Below, piece after piece: positions 1 through 6,421 of a DNA stretch of 12,462 nt. This DNA is from an uncultured Mycoplasma sp. (GTDB lineage: Bacteria; Bacillota_I; Bacilli_A; RF39; UBA660). Where the stretch lies: NCBI GenBank assembly GCA_947388575.1, contig CANDSI010000014.1:1-12462 (forward strand). Reading direction: 5' to 3'. Within the stretch, counting starts at the first letter, position 1. Every line of letters starts with the position of its first letter. The translations under genes and the position numbers were made by a program. The notes below the pieces were generated by a model. That model saw nothing but the letters and a program-made list of their open reading frames with translations, was not told the origin of the DNA and ran no database searches.

Positions 1-565
1 TATGTTTCTTGGCAATACTACTAAACTTTAAACCTATTTTTTTAAAGTCTTCATTAGTAAAATTTTTAATTCTTAAAACATTCATATTTTTACGAACATT
101 TTTATAATCATCTATAAATGATATTATAATTTTATTTATATGCCCGTCTAATAACAAACAAATTTTATTAAATGCCTTAATATGATAATCTAAAGTATAA
201 ATATCATTTAAAAATATTGGATCATATCTAATATAAATATTTTCTTTGCCTATAATCTTGGATATTTTCTTTATGTCTTCGATGACTTCTTTTTTATTTG
301 GAACATTTGGTTCAATATCTTTTTTATATGGCGTTAAGGTAATTTGAAATATTACTGGTTCTTTTATTTCTTTTAGAAAATCAATTATAGGATGAGGTTT
401 TTTAGTACAAAAGACTATTAAATCTACATCTTTAAAATATATTCTACTTATGAGTTTGGGATATAGAGGATTTCTTACATCTACAAATCCTTCTTGATAT
501 CTATTTTTAAACCATTTACTATAAAAAGCTACTATATCTGTTCTACCACTTACATTTAATATCAT
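1..565 (-). CDS. DUF1848 family protein, N-terminal part (C-terminus beyond left edge)
   Basis: Reading the minus strand from ATG at 565 gives 188 uninterrupted codons to the window edge, so the gene is partial at its 3' end. The N-terminus starts MILNVSGRTDIVAFYSKW, matching the start I recall for DUF1848 proteins (typically ...SRRTDIPAFYS.W...), followed by VRNPLYPKLISRI, a VFCTKKP segment where the family has VFWTKNP, FQITLTPY, and IYIRYDPIFLNDIYTLDYH. These blocks occur in the family's order. DUF1848 proteins are about 300 residues, and from memory their C-terminal part carries a cysteine cluster suggesting an iron-sulfur site; that part is outside this window. The biochemical function is unknown. 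The start is firm: an in-frame TGA lies two codons upstream of the ATG. The leader is very short and has only a weak ribosome binding site (GTGATG). The gene diverges from the LemA-like gene. Confidence 0.85.
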   Translation of the reverse strand, partial: MILNVSGRTDIVAFYSKWFKNRYQEGFVDVRNPLYPKLISRIYFKDVDLIVFCTKKPHPIIDFLKEIKEPVIFQITLTPYKKDIEPNVPNKKEVIEDIKKISKIIGKENIYIRYDPIFLNDIYTLDYHIKAFNKICLLLDGHINKIIISFIDDYKNVRKNMNVLRIKNFTNEDFKKIGLKFSSIAKKH

Positions 566-581
566 TATTCATCACAAAAAT

Positions 582-590
582 ATTATATCA
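582..590 (-). promoter_or_regulatory. Extended -10 promoter for the DUF1848 gene
   Basis: The minus strand reads TGATATAAT, a perfect extended -10 (TG-N-TATAAT). No good -35 is seen 17 bases upstream (TAGTTA). Transcription would start near 575, leaving only about 10 bases before the ATG at 565, so translation may be nearly leaderless. The same nonamer precedes rplI and the thioredoxin-like gene. Confidence 0.6.
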
Positions 591-640
591 AAAAAATATC
601 TTTTTAACTATTTATAAAATTTGCCAATAAATTTTTTACT

Positions 641-659
641 AACTTTAATAATTAAAGTT
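641..659. repeat. Perfect 9-bp inverted repeat in divergent intergenic region
   Basis: AACTTTAAT, one central A, then ATTAAAGTT: a perfect palindrome of 9 + 1 + 9 bases between the divergent DUF1848 and LemA-like genes. On the plus strand it runs into a T-rich stretch, so it resembles a weak hairpin terminator, but no plus-strand gene ends just before it. An operator for one of the flanking promoters is the alternative. Being almost pure A/T, it could also be chance. Confidence 0.3.
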
Positions 660-705
660 TTTTCTTATATAAGTTACTTTGTTTTGTAAATTTTGCTATT
701 ACTAC

Positions 706-734
706 TTTAAAAATATTGAAAAACTTGTTATACT
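706..734 (+). promoter_or_regulatory. Probable promoter of the LemA-like gene
   Basis: TTTAAA at 706-711, a 17-base spacer, and TATACT at 729-734 preceded by TG at 726-727 (TG-T-TATACT, extended -10). The start codon is 18 bases past the -10, with an AGGTGA ribosome binding site at 743-748 in between. Confidence 0.5.
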
Positions 735-752
735 TTTATTGTAGGTGATATT

Positions 753-1295
753 ATGTTAGTTTTAAGTATTATTCTCATAATGATTATTATTTTAGCTTCT
801 GGTGGTATTTATTATGTTGTTTATTTTAATAAACTTAATGATTTAAAAACTAAAATTATGGAAGCTGAATCTATTATTGATGAAAATTTGAGAATTAAAT
901 ATGAAACCTTAATTAGAATTAGTAATAGCTTGAAAAAGCATTTGAAATCTGAAAAAAATTATTTTAAAGAATATGAAAAGCTTAGAGATATAAATATATC
1001 AAATTTTGATATGGATCGTAAGTTAAATGAAGGTTTTACTTTGATTTTAAAAATGATTGATGATCTTAATTTAAACAATGATGAAGATTTAAATAAAGAA
1101 ATCGAAAATATTAGAAGATTAGATGAGAAACTAACTGCGACAAAAAATTATTATAATAAAAATACTAGTTTAGAAAATGCTATAATTAGAAAGTTCCCAA
1201 CAAACTTTATAGCAAGAATTCATAATTTTAAATTAAAACTTTTCTTTGATGGAAAAGATATGGAAGACGAAATAATAGACGACTTTAAAGTATAG
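753..1295 (+). CDS. LemA-like single-pass membrane protein
   Basis: 180 residues. Residues 2-25 form one hydrophobic segment followed by a largely helical, charged body. LemA hallmarks are visible in order: a short N-terminal membrane anchor, NKLNDLKTKIMEAESIIDENLRIKYETLIRI where the family has a region like V.EAW.DIDVQLKRR.DLI.N, LDEKLTATKNYYNKN (family E..I...R..YN..V..YN) near residues 125-140, and RKFPTNFIARIHNFK (family FPSN.IA...GF) near residues 148-162. Length fits the family (about 180-190). LemA proteins are membrane-bound with an extracytoplasmic or cytoplasmic helical bundle; their function is not settled. The central region is divergent, so this is LemA-like rather than textbook. 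It is the only plus-strand gene here. Its TAG stop lies inside the right arm of its own terminator hairpin and its last 11 bases overlap the convergent gene. Confidence 0.75.
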   Translation: MLVLSIILIMIIILASGGIYYVVYFNKLNDLKTKIMEAESIIDENLRIKYETLIRISNSLKKHLKSEKNYFKEYEKLRDINISNFDMDRKLNEGFTLILKMIDDLNLNNDEDLNKEIENIRRLDEKLTATKNYYNKNTSLENAIIRKFPTNFIARIHNFKLKLFFDGKDMEDEIIDDFKV

Positions 1296-1312
1296 TCGTC
1301 TTTTTTCTTTTT
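1277..1312 (+). terminator. Intrinsic terminator of the LemA-like gene
   Basis: AGACGACT (1277-1284), 9-base loop, AGTCGTCT (1294-1301), then TTTTTCTTTTT. The stem is a perfect 8 bp. The hairpin encodes the last residues and stop codon of the LemA-like gene on the plus strand and the last codons of the 131-residue gene on the minus strand. On the minus strand the stem is followed only by ATTATTT, so termination in that direction would be weaker. Confidence 0.75.
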
Positions 1313-1680
1313 AAAAATAACTCTAAAGAGTCTGTCATTAAAGGTAAGCTTCTATCCAAAAATTTGATACCATCTTCTTTATCAAATACTTTTTTATTCT
1401 TTTCATATGCGCGATTGCAGTATAAAATTGGAACTTTTTGTAATAATTCTTGGCTTATATTACTTGTGTCTACAACTGCAAATCCTCTATTTATTAATTC
1501 TTGTTCAGTTAAAGCTATATCATATTTTGCTATATAAGCAAAAATTATATTAATAAAGTCATGATTATTGGTTAACCCTTTATAAAAACTAAAACCATGA
1601 TTTTCAAAAACTCTATTACTTATAATTATTGTTTGTCCCTGATCTATAATTCCTAATCTAAAAAATTCTGGTGTGTTCAT
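1285..1680 (-). CDS. Hypothetical protein, 131 residues, unrecognised
   Basis: I do not recognise this family. The protein has no signal peptide or membrane segment and looks soluble and mixed alpha/beta. Notable parts are an N-terminal MNTPEFFRLGIIDQGQTIII segment, a middle rich in aromatic residues (GFSFYKGLTNNHDFINIIFAYIA), INRGFAVVDTSN, two cysteine-free stretches around a single Cys in LYCNRAYEKNKK, and a basic tail KRKK. It is likely real: a full ATG-to-TAA frame, a ribosome binding site (AAGAAGG ending at 1687), and a good promoter upstream. It lies downstream of the rplI-to-HAD operon but is separated from it by a terminator and its own promoter. Its 3' end overlaps the convergent LemA-like gene by 11 bases within a hairpin. 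Confidence 0.65.
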   Translation of the reverse strand: MNTPEFFRLGIIDQGQTIIISNRVFENHGFSFYKGLTNNHDFINIIFAYIAKYDIALTEQELINRGFAVVDTSNISQELLQKVPILYCNRAYEKNKKVFDKEDGIKFLDRSLPLMTDSLELFLKRKKTTIL

Positions 1681-1704
1681 AATTTACCTTCTTTCAAATA
1701 TATT

Positions 1705-1733
1705 ATTCTATTACTTAAAATTATTTTTGACAA
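1705..1733 (-). promoter_or_regulatory. Promoter of the 131-residue gene
   Basis: On the minus strand: TTGTCA (1733-1728), a spacer of exactly 17 bases, then TAGAAT (1710-1705), each differing from the sigma-A consensus at one position in the -10 and two in the -35. The ATG is at 1680 with an AAGAAGG ribosome binding site between. The promoter lies just downstream of the HAD-gene terminator. Confidence 0.6.
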
Positions 1734-1743
1734 GTATATATTT

Positions 1744-1774
1744 TAATTTTAAAAGCCGTTTTGAAAACGACTAT
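1744..1774 (-). terminator. Intrinsic terminator ending the rplI-to-HAD operon
   Basis: On the minus strand AGTCGTTTT (1772-1764), C, AAAACGGCT (1762-1754), then TTTTAAAATT. The arms pair through all nine positions (one as a U-G wobble), with the innermost pairs opening to form the loop. The TAG stop of the HAD gene lies in the stem. The plus strand after the stem is ATTTTTTATTT, so the hairpin could work both ways, although no plus-strand gene needs it. Confidence 0.65.
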
Positions 1775-2379
1775 TTTTTATTTATTATTTTTTCTGCTTT
1801 CTCTTTAACATTAGATATTGTATCAAATAATATTCCCTTTATGCCAATCTTATTTGCTGCCTCTATATTTGCTTTAATATCATCAATAAATATACATTCC
1901 TCTGCTTTTAAATTGTACTTATTTAATAAAGAATAATAACAATCTTTGTCTGGTTTTATACATTTAATGTCACAAGAATATATTGAACCATCTTGTAATT
2001 TAAAAAATTCAAAACGTTTTATATTATATTCAATATCCCATTTACTTACATTTGATAAAAAATAAATTTTATAACCTCTATTTTTTAAATCTTTGATGTA
2101 TTCTACACTTTCTGTTATTTCACTTAGAAGAATATCATTATTTTTATTTTCTAAGATATATCTTATTTTTTCATCCGTTGGATATTTGTTACATAAATTT
2201 TCAATTATTTCTTCATAAGTAATATTTCCTGAATCGCCTTTTTGCCATTCTTCACTTGCCCATATTAATTTTTTATAAATTTCTTGTTCTTCTTTTGGAA
2301 TATCAATGGATGTTAAATAAGATTTTATATCATATTTTAAAACTACTCCGCCTAAATCAAAAATTATATTTTTAATCAT
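1771..2379 (-). CDS. HAD-superfamily hydrolase, YihX-like (subfamily IA)
   Basis: 202 residues, probable cytoplasmic phosphatase of small phosphorylated metabolites. HAD motifs are visible in order: motif I IIFDLGGVV with nucleophile Asp8; motif II IYFLSNVS (Ser109-Asn110); motif III lysine in IKPD (Lys142); motif IV CIFIDD (Asp166, Asp167). The helical cap between residues 15 and 90 fits the IA type. The usual second Asp of motif I (DxD) is Gly10; the DLG-V variant is known in the YihX/epoxide-hydrolase-N-terminal branch, so this alone does not mean it is inactive. The substrate cannot be read from sequence; alpha-glucose-1-phosphate phosphatase is the best-known relative. It overlaps ung by 8 bases (starting before the ung stop), so translation is probably coupled. 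Last gene of the operon. Confidence 0.8.
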   Translation of the reverse strand: MIKNIIFDLGGVVLKYDIKSYLTSIDIPKEEQEIYKKLIWASEEWQKGDSGNITYEEIIENLCNKYPTDEKIRYILENKNNDILLSEITESVEYIKDLKNRGYKIYFLSNVSKWDIEYNIKRFEFFKLQDGSIYSCDIKCIKPDKDCYYSLLNKYNLKAEECIFIDDIKANIEAANKIGIKGILFDTISNVKEKAEKIINKK

Positions 2380-3043
2380 TTTTATTTAAGTTCCAGTCTA
2401 TCTCTTTTAAACCTTTGCTTTTTAAGAATTCATTGGTTTTGCTAAAAGGTTTAGAGCCAAAGAATCCATAACGTGCGGCGAAAGGACTAGGATGAGGACT
2501 GGTTAAGATTAAGTGATGTTTATTTGTAATTAAACTCATTTTTTCTTTAGCAAAATTTCCCCATAGTATAAATACTACTGGTTCTTCTTTTTCATTTAAA
2601 GTTTTTATAATATAATCAGTTAATCTCTCCCAGCCAAGTTTTCGGTGAGATGCTGGTGTATCTTTTACAACTGTTAACACTGCATTAAGCATTAAAACCC
2701 CACTTTTAGCCCAACCAGTTAAATCGCCATTATTTCTAGGTGGAATCCCTAAATCGCTTTCTAATTCTTTATATATATTTTGTAGTGATGGAGGTACCTT
2801 TACCCCTTTTTGAACTGAGAAAGATAAACCATGCGCTTCTCCTTCTCCATGATAGGGATCTTGACCTACTATTACCACTTTAGTATCCTTAAAACTTGTT
2901 AATTTTAAAGCCTCAAAAATATGATCTTTTGGGGGAAAGATAATTTTATTTGTATATTCTTCTTCTACTAATTGATAAAATCTTTTGAATCCTTCACTTT
3001 CCCATATAACTTTTAATTTTTCATCCCAATCATTACCTATCAC
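2372..3043 (-). CDS. ung: Uracil-DNA glycosylase, family 1
   Basis: 223 residues, full length for the family. It removes uracil from DNA, starting base excision repair of deaminated cytosine or misincorporated dUMP. The water-activating loop GQDPYHGEGEAHGLSFSV is intact with catalytic Asp62; the DNA-intercalation loop HPSPFAARYGFFG carries His184; LLNAV-like VLMLNAVLTV and the uracil-binding FILWGNFAKEK segment are present. The start codon is GTG at 3043, after an AGGTAG ribosome binding site; no in-frame ATG lies nearby and the N-terminus lines up with known UDGs (NDW...L), so GTG is the right choice. It follows rlmH by 15 bases and overlaps the next gene by 8. Confidence 0.95.
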   Translation of the reverse strand: MIGNDWDEKLKVIWESEGFKRFYQLVEEEYTNKIIFPPKDHIFEALKLTSFKDTKVVIVGQDPYHGEGEAHGLSFSVQKGVKVPPSLQNIYKELESDLGIPPRNNGDLTGWAKSGVLMLNAVLTVVKDTPASHRKLGWERLTDYIIKTLNEKEEPVVFILWGNFAKEKMSLITNKHHLILTSPHPSPFAARYGFFGSKPFSKTNEFLKSKGLKEIDWNLNKND

Positions 3044-3058
3044 AATACTACCTACTTT

Positions 3059-3496
3059 CTACTTATGATATCTTTCATTATTTATAATTTTAAATGCACG
3101 ATATATTTGCTCTAATAGCACACCTCTAAATAATCCATGAGGAAAAGTAAATTTAGAAAAAGATAAAGCAAAATTGCTTCTCTTTTTAATGCTTTCATGT
3201 AATCCTTCTGATGAGCCAATTATAAATGTAATTGTACTGTTTGTTATAAATGTATTGTCTATCATTTTTGCTAACTCTTCACTTGTTAGGGTGTCACCCT
3301 CTATTTCCAAAGTTATTACATAATCTTTATTTCCAATATATTTCATAATATTTTTAGCTTCATTACTTAAATTTTCTTCATCTTTTAATTCTATTAACTC
3401 TATTTTATGATATTTATTAATTCTTTTTAAATAATCATTTGTTAAATCTGTTAAATATATTTCTTTTAATTTGCCTAAACATATTATTTTTATCAT
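3059..3496 (-). CDS. rlmH: 23S rRNA pseudouridine-1915 N3-methyltransferase RlmH
   Basis: 145 residues, somewhat shorter than the usual 155-160. RlmH is a SPOUT-class, SAM-dependent homodimeric enzyme that methylates pseudouridine 1915 in helix 69 of 23S rRNA on assembled ribosomes. Seen here: N-terminal IKIICLGKLKE; the SAM-knot motif FIIGSSEGL near residues 91-99 (family usually IGGSxG, so the second Gly is Ser); LSFSKFTFPHGLFRGVLLEQIYRAFKII and the C-terminal ERYHK, which matches the conserved ending of the family. It starts one base after walJ ends, a pairing (walJ and rlmH close together) familiar from Bacilli, where htrA often lies between them. Confidence 0.93.
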   Translation of the reverse strand: MIKIICLGKLKEIYLTDLTNDYLKRINKYHKIELIELKDEENLSNEAKNIMKYIGNKDYVITLEIEGDTLTSEELAKMIDNTFITNSTITFIIGSSEGLHESIKKRSNFALSFSKFTFPHGLFRGVLLEQIYRAFKIINNERYHK

Positions 3497-3497
3497 A

Positions 3498-4256
3498 CTA
3501 AATCACTTCACTTATTTCATCTGGTTTTGCACAATGAATATCATTGAATGCTATTTTATATGTTTTAAAAATATTGGTAATTTCTTTCATAGCTAGTTCT
3601 TCAGTATTATTCTTTTCGGAAAGGTGCATTAAATAAATTTTTTTAGTATTATCTCCAATTAATTTAGATAAATATATACTACTTGCATTATTTGATAAAT
3701 GACCATAGTCTGATAAAACACGCTTTTTTAACCAATCTGGATATGGTCCATGTTGCAACTTTTCTACATCATGATTGGCTTCAAATAAATATATTTCTTT
3801 ATTTTGTAAATATTTGTAATTTTTATAGATTACATAGACAGTGTCTGTGACATAGACAACAGAATTTTTACCACTTTCAAAAAGAAAATTTCTGGAATCT
3901 GTAGCATCATGACTAGAATGCATACACGTAACTTTAACATTATTTAATATTACTTCATCTTCATAAATTAAAATATGAGGATATTCGCGAATACTTTCTA
4001 ATTCCTCAAACATTTTTTTACTTATAACAATTGTTGGTTCATATTTTTTTAAAAAAGTATTTAATGCTGATATATGGTCATCATGTAAATGGCTAATAAA
4101 TATATAGTTTATTTCACTTGGGTCCACTTCTATTTCCTTTAACTTATCAACTATATACTTACGATTACGGCCAATATCTATCAAAATCTTATAACCACCA
4201 ATTTCAACATAAGTGGAATTACCCCCTGATCCACTTGCTAAAACACATACTTTCAT
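3498..4256 (-). CDS. walJ: MBL-fold hydrolase WalJ/YycJ
   Basis: 252 residues, a cytoplasmic metallo-beta-lactamase-fold protein. The metal-binding motif is HLHDDH (His56, His58, Asp60, His61), with further conserved blocks SSHDATD, VTDTVYV, EANHDVEKLQHGPYP and SDYGHLSN, the last two being characteristic of the WalJ/YycJ branch. WalJ is linked genetically to the WalRK cell-wall system and has been connected with nuclease or DNA-repair and cell-wall phenotypes; its exact substrate is not firmly known to me. Here the walRK, walH and walI genes that usually precede it are absent, and a cell-wall M23 peptidase takes that place. The start codon overlaps the peptidase stop (TAATG), so translation is likely coupled. 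Confidence 0.9.
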   Translation of the reverse strand: MKVCVLASGSGGNSTYVEIGGYKILIDIGRNRKYIVDKLKEIEVDPSEINYIFISHLHDDHISALNTFLKKYEPTIVISKKMFEELESIREYPHILIYEDEVILNNVKVTCMHSSHDATDSRNFLFESGKNSVVYVTDTVYVIYKNYKYLQNKEIYLFEANHDVEKLQHGPYPDWLKKRVLSDYGHLSNNASSIYLSKLIGDNTKKIYLMHLSEKNNTEELAMKEITNIFKTYKIAFNDIHCAKPDEISEVI

Positions 4257-5770
4257 TAATTATAGATAGAAAGTGGATTTAAATTTACACCATTATATTT
4301 AACCTCAAAGTGTAAGTGTGGTCCTGTTGATTTACCACTGTGTCCCATAGAGCCTATTCTATCTCCTCTACTTACAGTCTGACCTATGCGAACATTCATG
4401 CTTTGATGTAAATGCCCATAGATGGTTACATAGCCATTACCATGATTAATTGTAATCTGATTTCCTAAAGTTCTACCACCATAACCACAAGTGTCATATT
4501 TTCCTTTACCACTACTTGGACATCCATTAAAGGCTAACTCAACAACTCCATCAGCTGCTGCATATATTGGTGAACCAAAGTTACCTGCGCCAGATATATC
4601 TAATCCATAGTGCATAGATCCCCAACGCCAACCATATTTACTTGTGATTACATAACCTGCATTCGTTGGCCAGAACCAATCTCCACCTGTAATAACTGGA
4701 TTTTCCCAGTTACTTGGTCCACCTGGATTATAAGGCCTTTTAGTACCATATGTTGTAACTTGATTTTGAACTGGCACTAATGTAGCCAAAATAACAGGGT
4801 TAGCATTTTGTGAACGTTCACCATTTTCAACTTCATATTCTTCCTGAACTCGATTTTTGCCATTTATACCTGGTGTTGTTATTACTGAGTAATCAGTATA
4901 TTTAGTATTGTCTGGTACTCTCTCTTTAGTATAATATATTGTTTGATCATATATTTCTTTTAATTTATATACATATGTTAATTGAGGAGAAATTAAAGTA
5001 ACGTTAACTGTATCTCCAACTTTTAAAATTGTTTTTTCTGATTTATATTTTGTGTTTGCAATTAAAAATTCTTCAACATTTAATTTATTTGCTTCAGATA
5101 TAGATTCAATCGTATCTCCCAAAGCAATAGTGTAACTTTTAGTATCAGGGGTTTCTCCAAATAATAAAAAATGTGTTAATTCTTGCTCATTGGTATAAAT
5201 TTTATCATTTACACTTATGTAACTTTCTTTGATTGTAATATTTTCTTTAAAATGCATACTTTCAATAATACGACCTGTCCCTACTATCTCTTCTTGCGTA
5301 TTATTAATATACTTATTGTATTCGTCTTGATTTAAAAAAGCACTAACAAATCTTTTAGCGGCATTATAAAATATTTCTTTATCTAATACTTTAATTTGGT
5401 AATCCTTCTCATCACTTTTGACTGTTATAATATAGCCTTTTATAGCAAAATCGTCTTGTTTTTCTATTTGTTCATATACATTTTTAACTTCATCTACTGT
5501 TGTAGAATAAGTATCAGCCTCAACTATCTTTAAATTGTTTGGGGGATATACATTATCTACTTTATATTTTTCTTTTATAGCTGTTTGATTGCTGTCAATT
5601 AAAGCATATAACTCAGCTTTATCTCCTATCACACCTATTTTTTCGCCATTAAGATATACTTGATAGTTAGTGTTTACTTCAGCATAAGATTTTTTAGTAA
5701 ATAAACTTATACCTAGTATGGCACTTACTACTAGTGTTATCATAAATGTATTAAAATATTTTCCCTTCAT
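4256..5770 (-). CDS. Secreted LysM-G5-M23 peptidoglycan endopeptidase
   Basis: 504 residues. Residues 1-30 look like a signal peptide (hydrophobic 8-24, cleavage after SYA30); absence of cleavage would leave a membrane anchor. Residues 31-205 are a helical, charged region without a motif I know. LysM is at about 211-260 (SYTIALGDTIESISEANKL...ILKVGDTV), G5 at about 264-343, and the M23/LytM-type zinc peptidase at about 365-504. Zinc and catalytic residues are intact: His387 and Asp391 (HYGLD), His453 (YGHL), His485 and His487 (HLHFEV). The enzyme should cut peptide cross-links in the wall, with LysM and G5 binding glycan. A cysteine pair, C417 and C428, flanks an insertion near the active site and could form a disulfide. 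It starts 9 bases after dnaB with a GAGGTGA ribosome binding site and overlaps walJ by one base. Confidence 0.92.
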   Translation of the reverse strand: MKGKYFNTFMITLVVSAILGISLFTKKSYAEVNTNYQVYLNGEKIGVIGDKAELYALIDSNQTAIKEKYKVDNVYPPNNLKIVEADTYSTTVDEVKNVYEQIEKQDDFAIKGYIITVKSDEKDYQIKVLDKEIFYNAAKRFVSAFLNQDEYNKYINNTQEEIVGTGRIIESMHFKENITIKESYISVNDKIYTNEQELTHFLLFGETPDTKSYTIALGDTIESISEANKLNVEEFLIANTKYKSEKTILKVGDTVNVTLISPQLTYVYKLKEIYDQTIYYTKERVPDNTKYTDYSVITTPGINGKNRVQEEYEVENGERSQNANPVILATLVPVQNQVTTYGTKRPYNPGGPSNWENPVITGGDWFWPTNAGYVITSKYGWRWGSMHYGLDISGAGNFGSPIYAAADGVVELAFNGCPSSGKGKYDTCGYGGRTLGNQITINHGNGYVTIYGHLHQSMNVRIGQTVSRGDRIGSMGHSGKSTGPHLHFEVKYNGVNLNPLSIYN

Positions 5771-5779
5771 AATTCACCT

Positions 5780-6418
5780 CTATATCTCTCCAACGTCAGT
5801 ACTTATATAATTTTTAAAATTACTCATGTTAAGTTCAAATAATAATCTATATAATCCCGTTGAACCTTTACGATGCTTAGCTATTATTACATCAATTGGA
5901 ACTACTGTTTCCTTTTTTTCAGTCTTAGCTTCATAATAATCTTTACGATTTAAAAATAATACTAAATCTGCATCTTGCTCTAAGGAACCAGATTCTCTTA
6001 AATCTACTAAAGCTGGTTCTTTATTTTCTCTTTTATCAACACTACGCGATAATTGGGCTAGTGCAATAACTGGAACATTTAACTCTAATGCCATTGTTTT
6101 TAGACTACGCGATATCTCTGATACCTCAACTTGTCTTGACTCAATACGATTAGACCCTGTTGTAACTAACTGTAAATAATCAATTACTACTAATCCTAAA
6201 CCATTTGGCATACTTGCAAGTTTACGACATTTTGATTTAATCTCAGGTGCTGTAATACTAGCATTATCTTCAATAAATATATTGGTACTTCCTAGTTTGC
6301 TCATTGCTTCGTTATATCTTTTCCAATCGTTATGTTCTAATTTACCCGTGCTTAGTTTGTATGAATCTATTACTCCTACACTCGATATCATACGATTAAC
6401 TAAAATTTCGGCACTCAT
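5780..6418 (-). CDS. dnaB: Replicative DNA helicase DnaB, C-terminal portion after an in-frame stop
   Basis: 212 codons from ATG 6418, in the same frame as the upstream part and separated from it only by one TAA codon. It carries the rest of the RecA-like motor: MSAEILVNRMISS (continuing the FSLEM motif), Walker B LGLVVIDYLQL (Asp80 here), the ALAQLSRSVDKR sensor segment with Gln122, DLRESGSLEQDADLVLFLNR, and the IIAKHRKGSTG segment whose Lys181/Arg183 match the arginine-finger region of hexameric helicases. Nothing is decayed. If made alone it would lack Walker A and the catalytic glutamate and could not work by itself. No Shine-Dalgarno sequence precedes its ATG (ATATTCAACTTATAAATG), so translation would depend on readthrough or on reinitiation after the adjacent stop. 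With the stop read as Glu, the full protein would be 448 residues, normal for DnaB. Confidence 0.85.
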   Translation of the reverse strand: MSAEILVNRMISSVGVIDSYKLSTGKLEHNDWKRYNEAMSKLGSTNIFIEDNASITAPEIKSKCRKLASMPNGLGLVVIDYLQLVTTGSNRIESRQVEVSEISRSLKTMALELNVPVIALAQLSRSVDKRENKEPALVDLRESGSLEQDADLVLFLNRKDYYEAKTEKKETVVPIDVIIAKHRKGSTGLYRLLFELNMSNFKNYISTDVGEI

Positions 6419-6421
6419 TTA
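6416..6421 (-). other. In-frame TAA stop at the DnaB catalytic glutamate codon, followed directly by ATG
   Basis: On the minus strand the codons read TTC AAC TTA TAA ATG AGT GCC GAA: Phe-Asn-Leu-stop-Met-Ser-Ala-Glu. DnaB has Phe-Ser-Leu-Glu-Met-Ser here. The stop is codon 236, and the glutamate it replaces is the one I recall as catalytic (Glu241 in Geobacillus DnaB). There is no insertion, deletion or frame change; a single G-to-T (GAA to TAA) would account for it. Confidence 0.95.

Noticed and set aside
1673..1936. 87-codon plus-strand frame
   Set aside because: It runs antisense through the HAD gene and its terminator; composition is that of a reverse-strand shadow, with no family resemblance.
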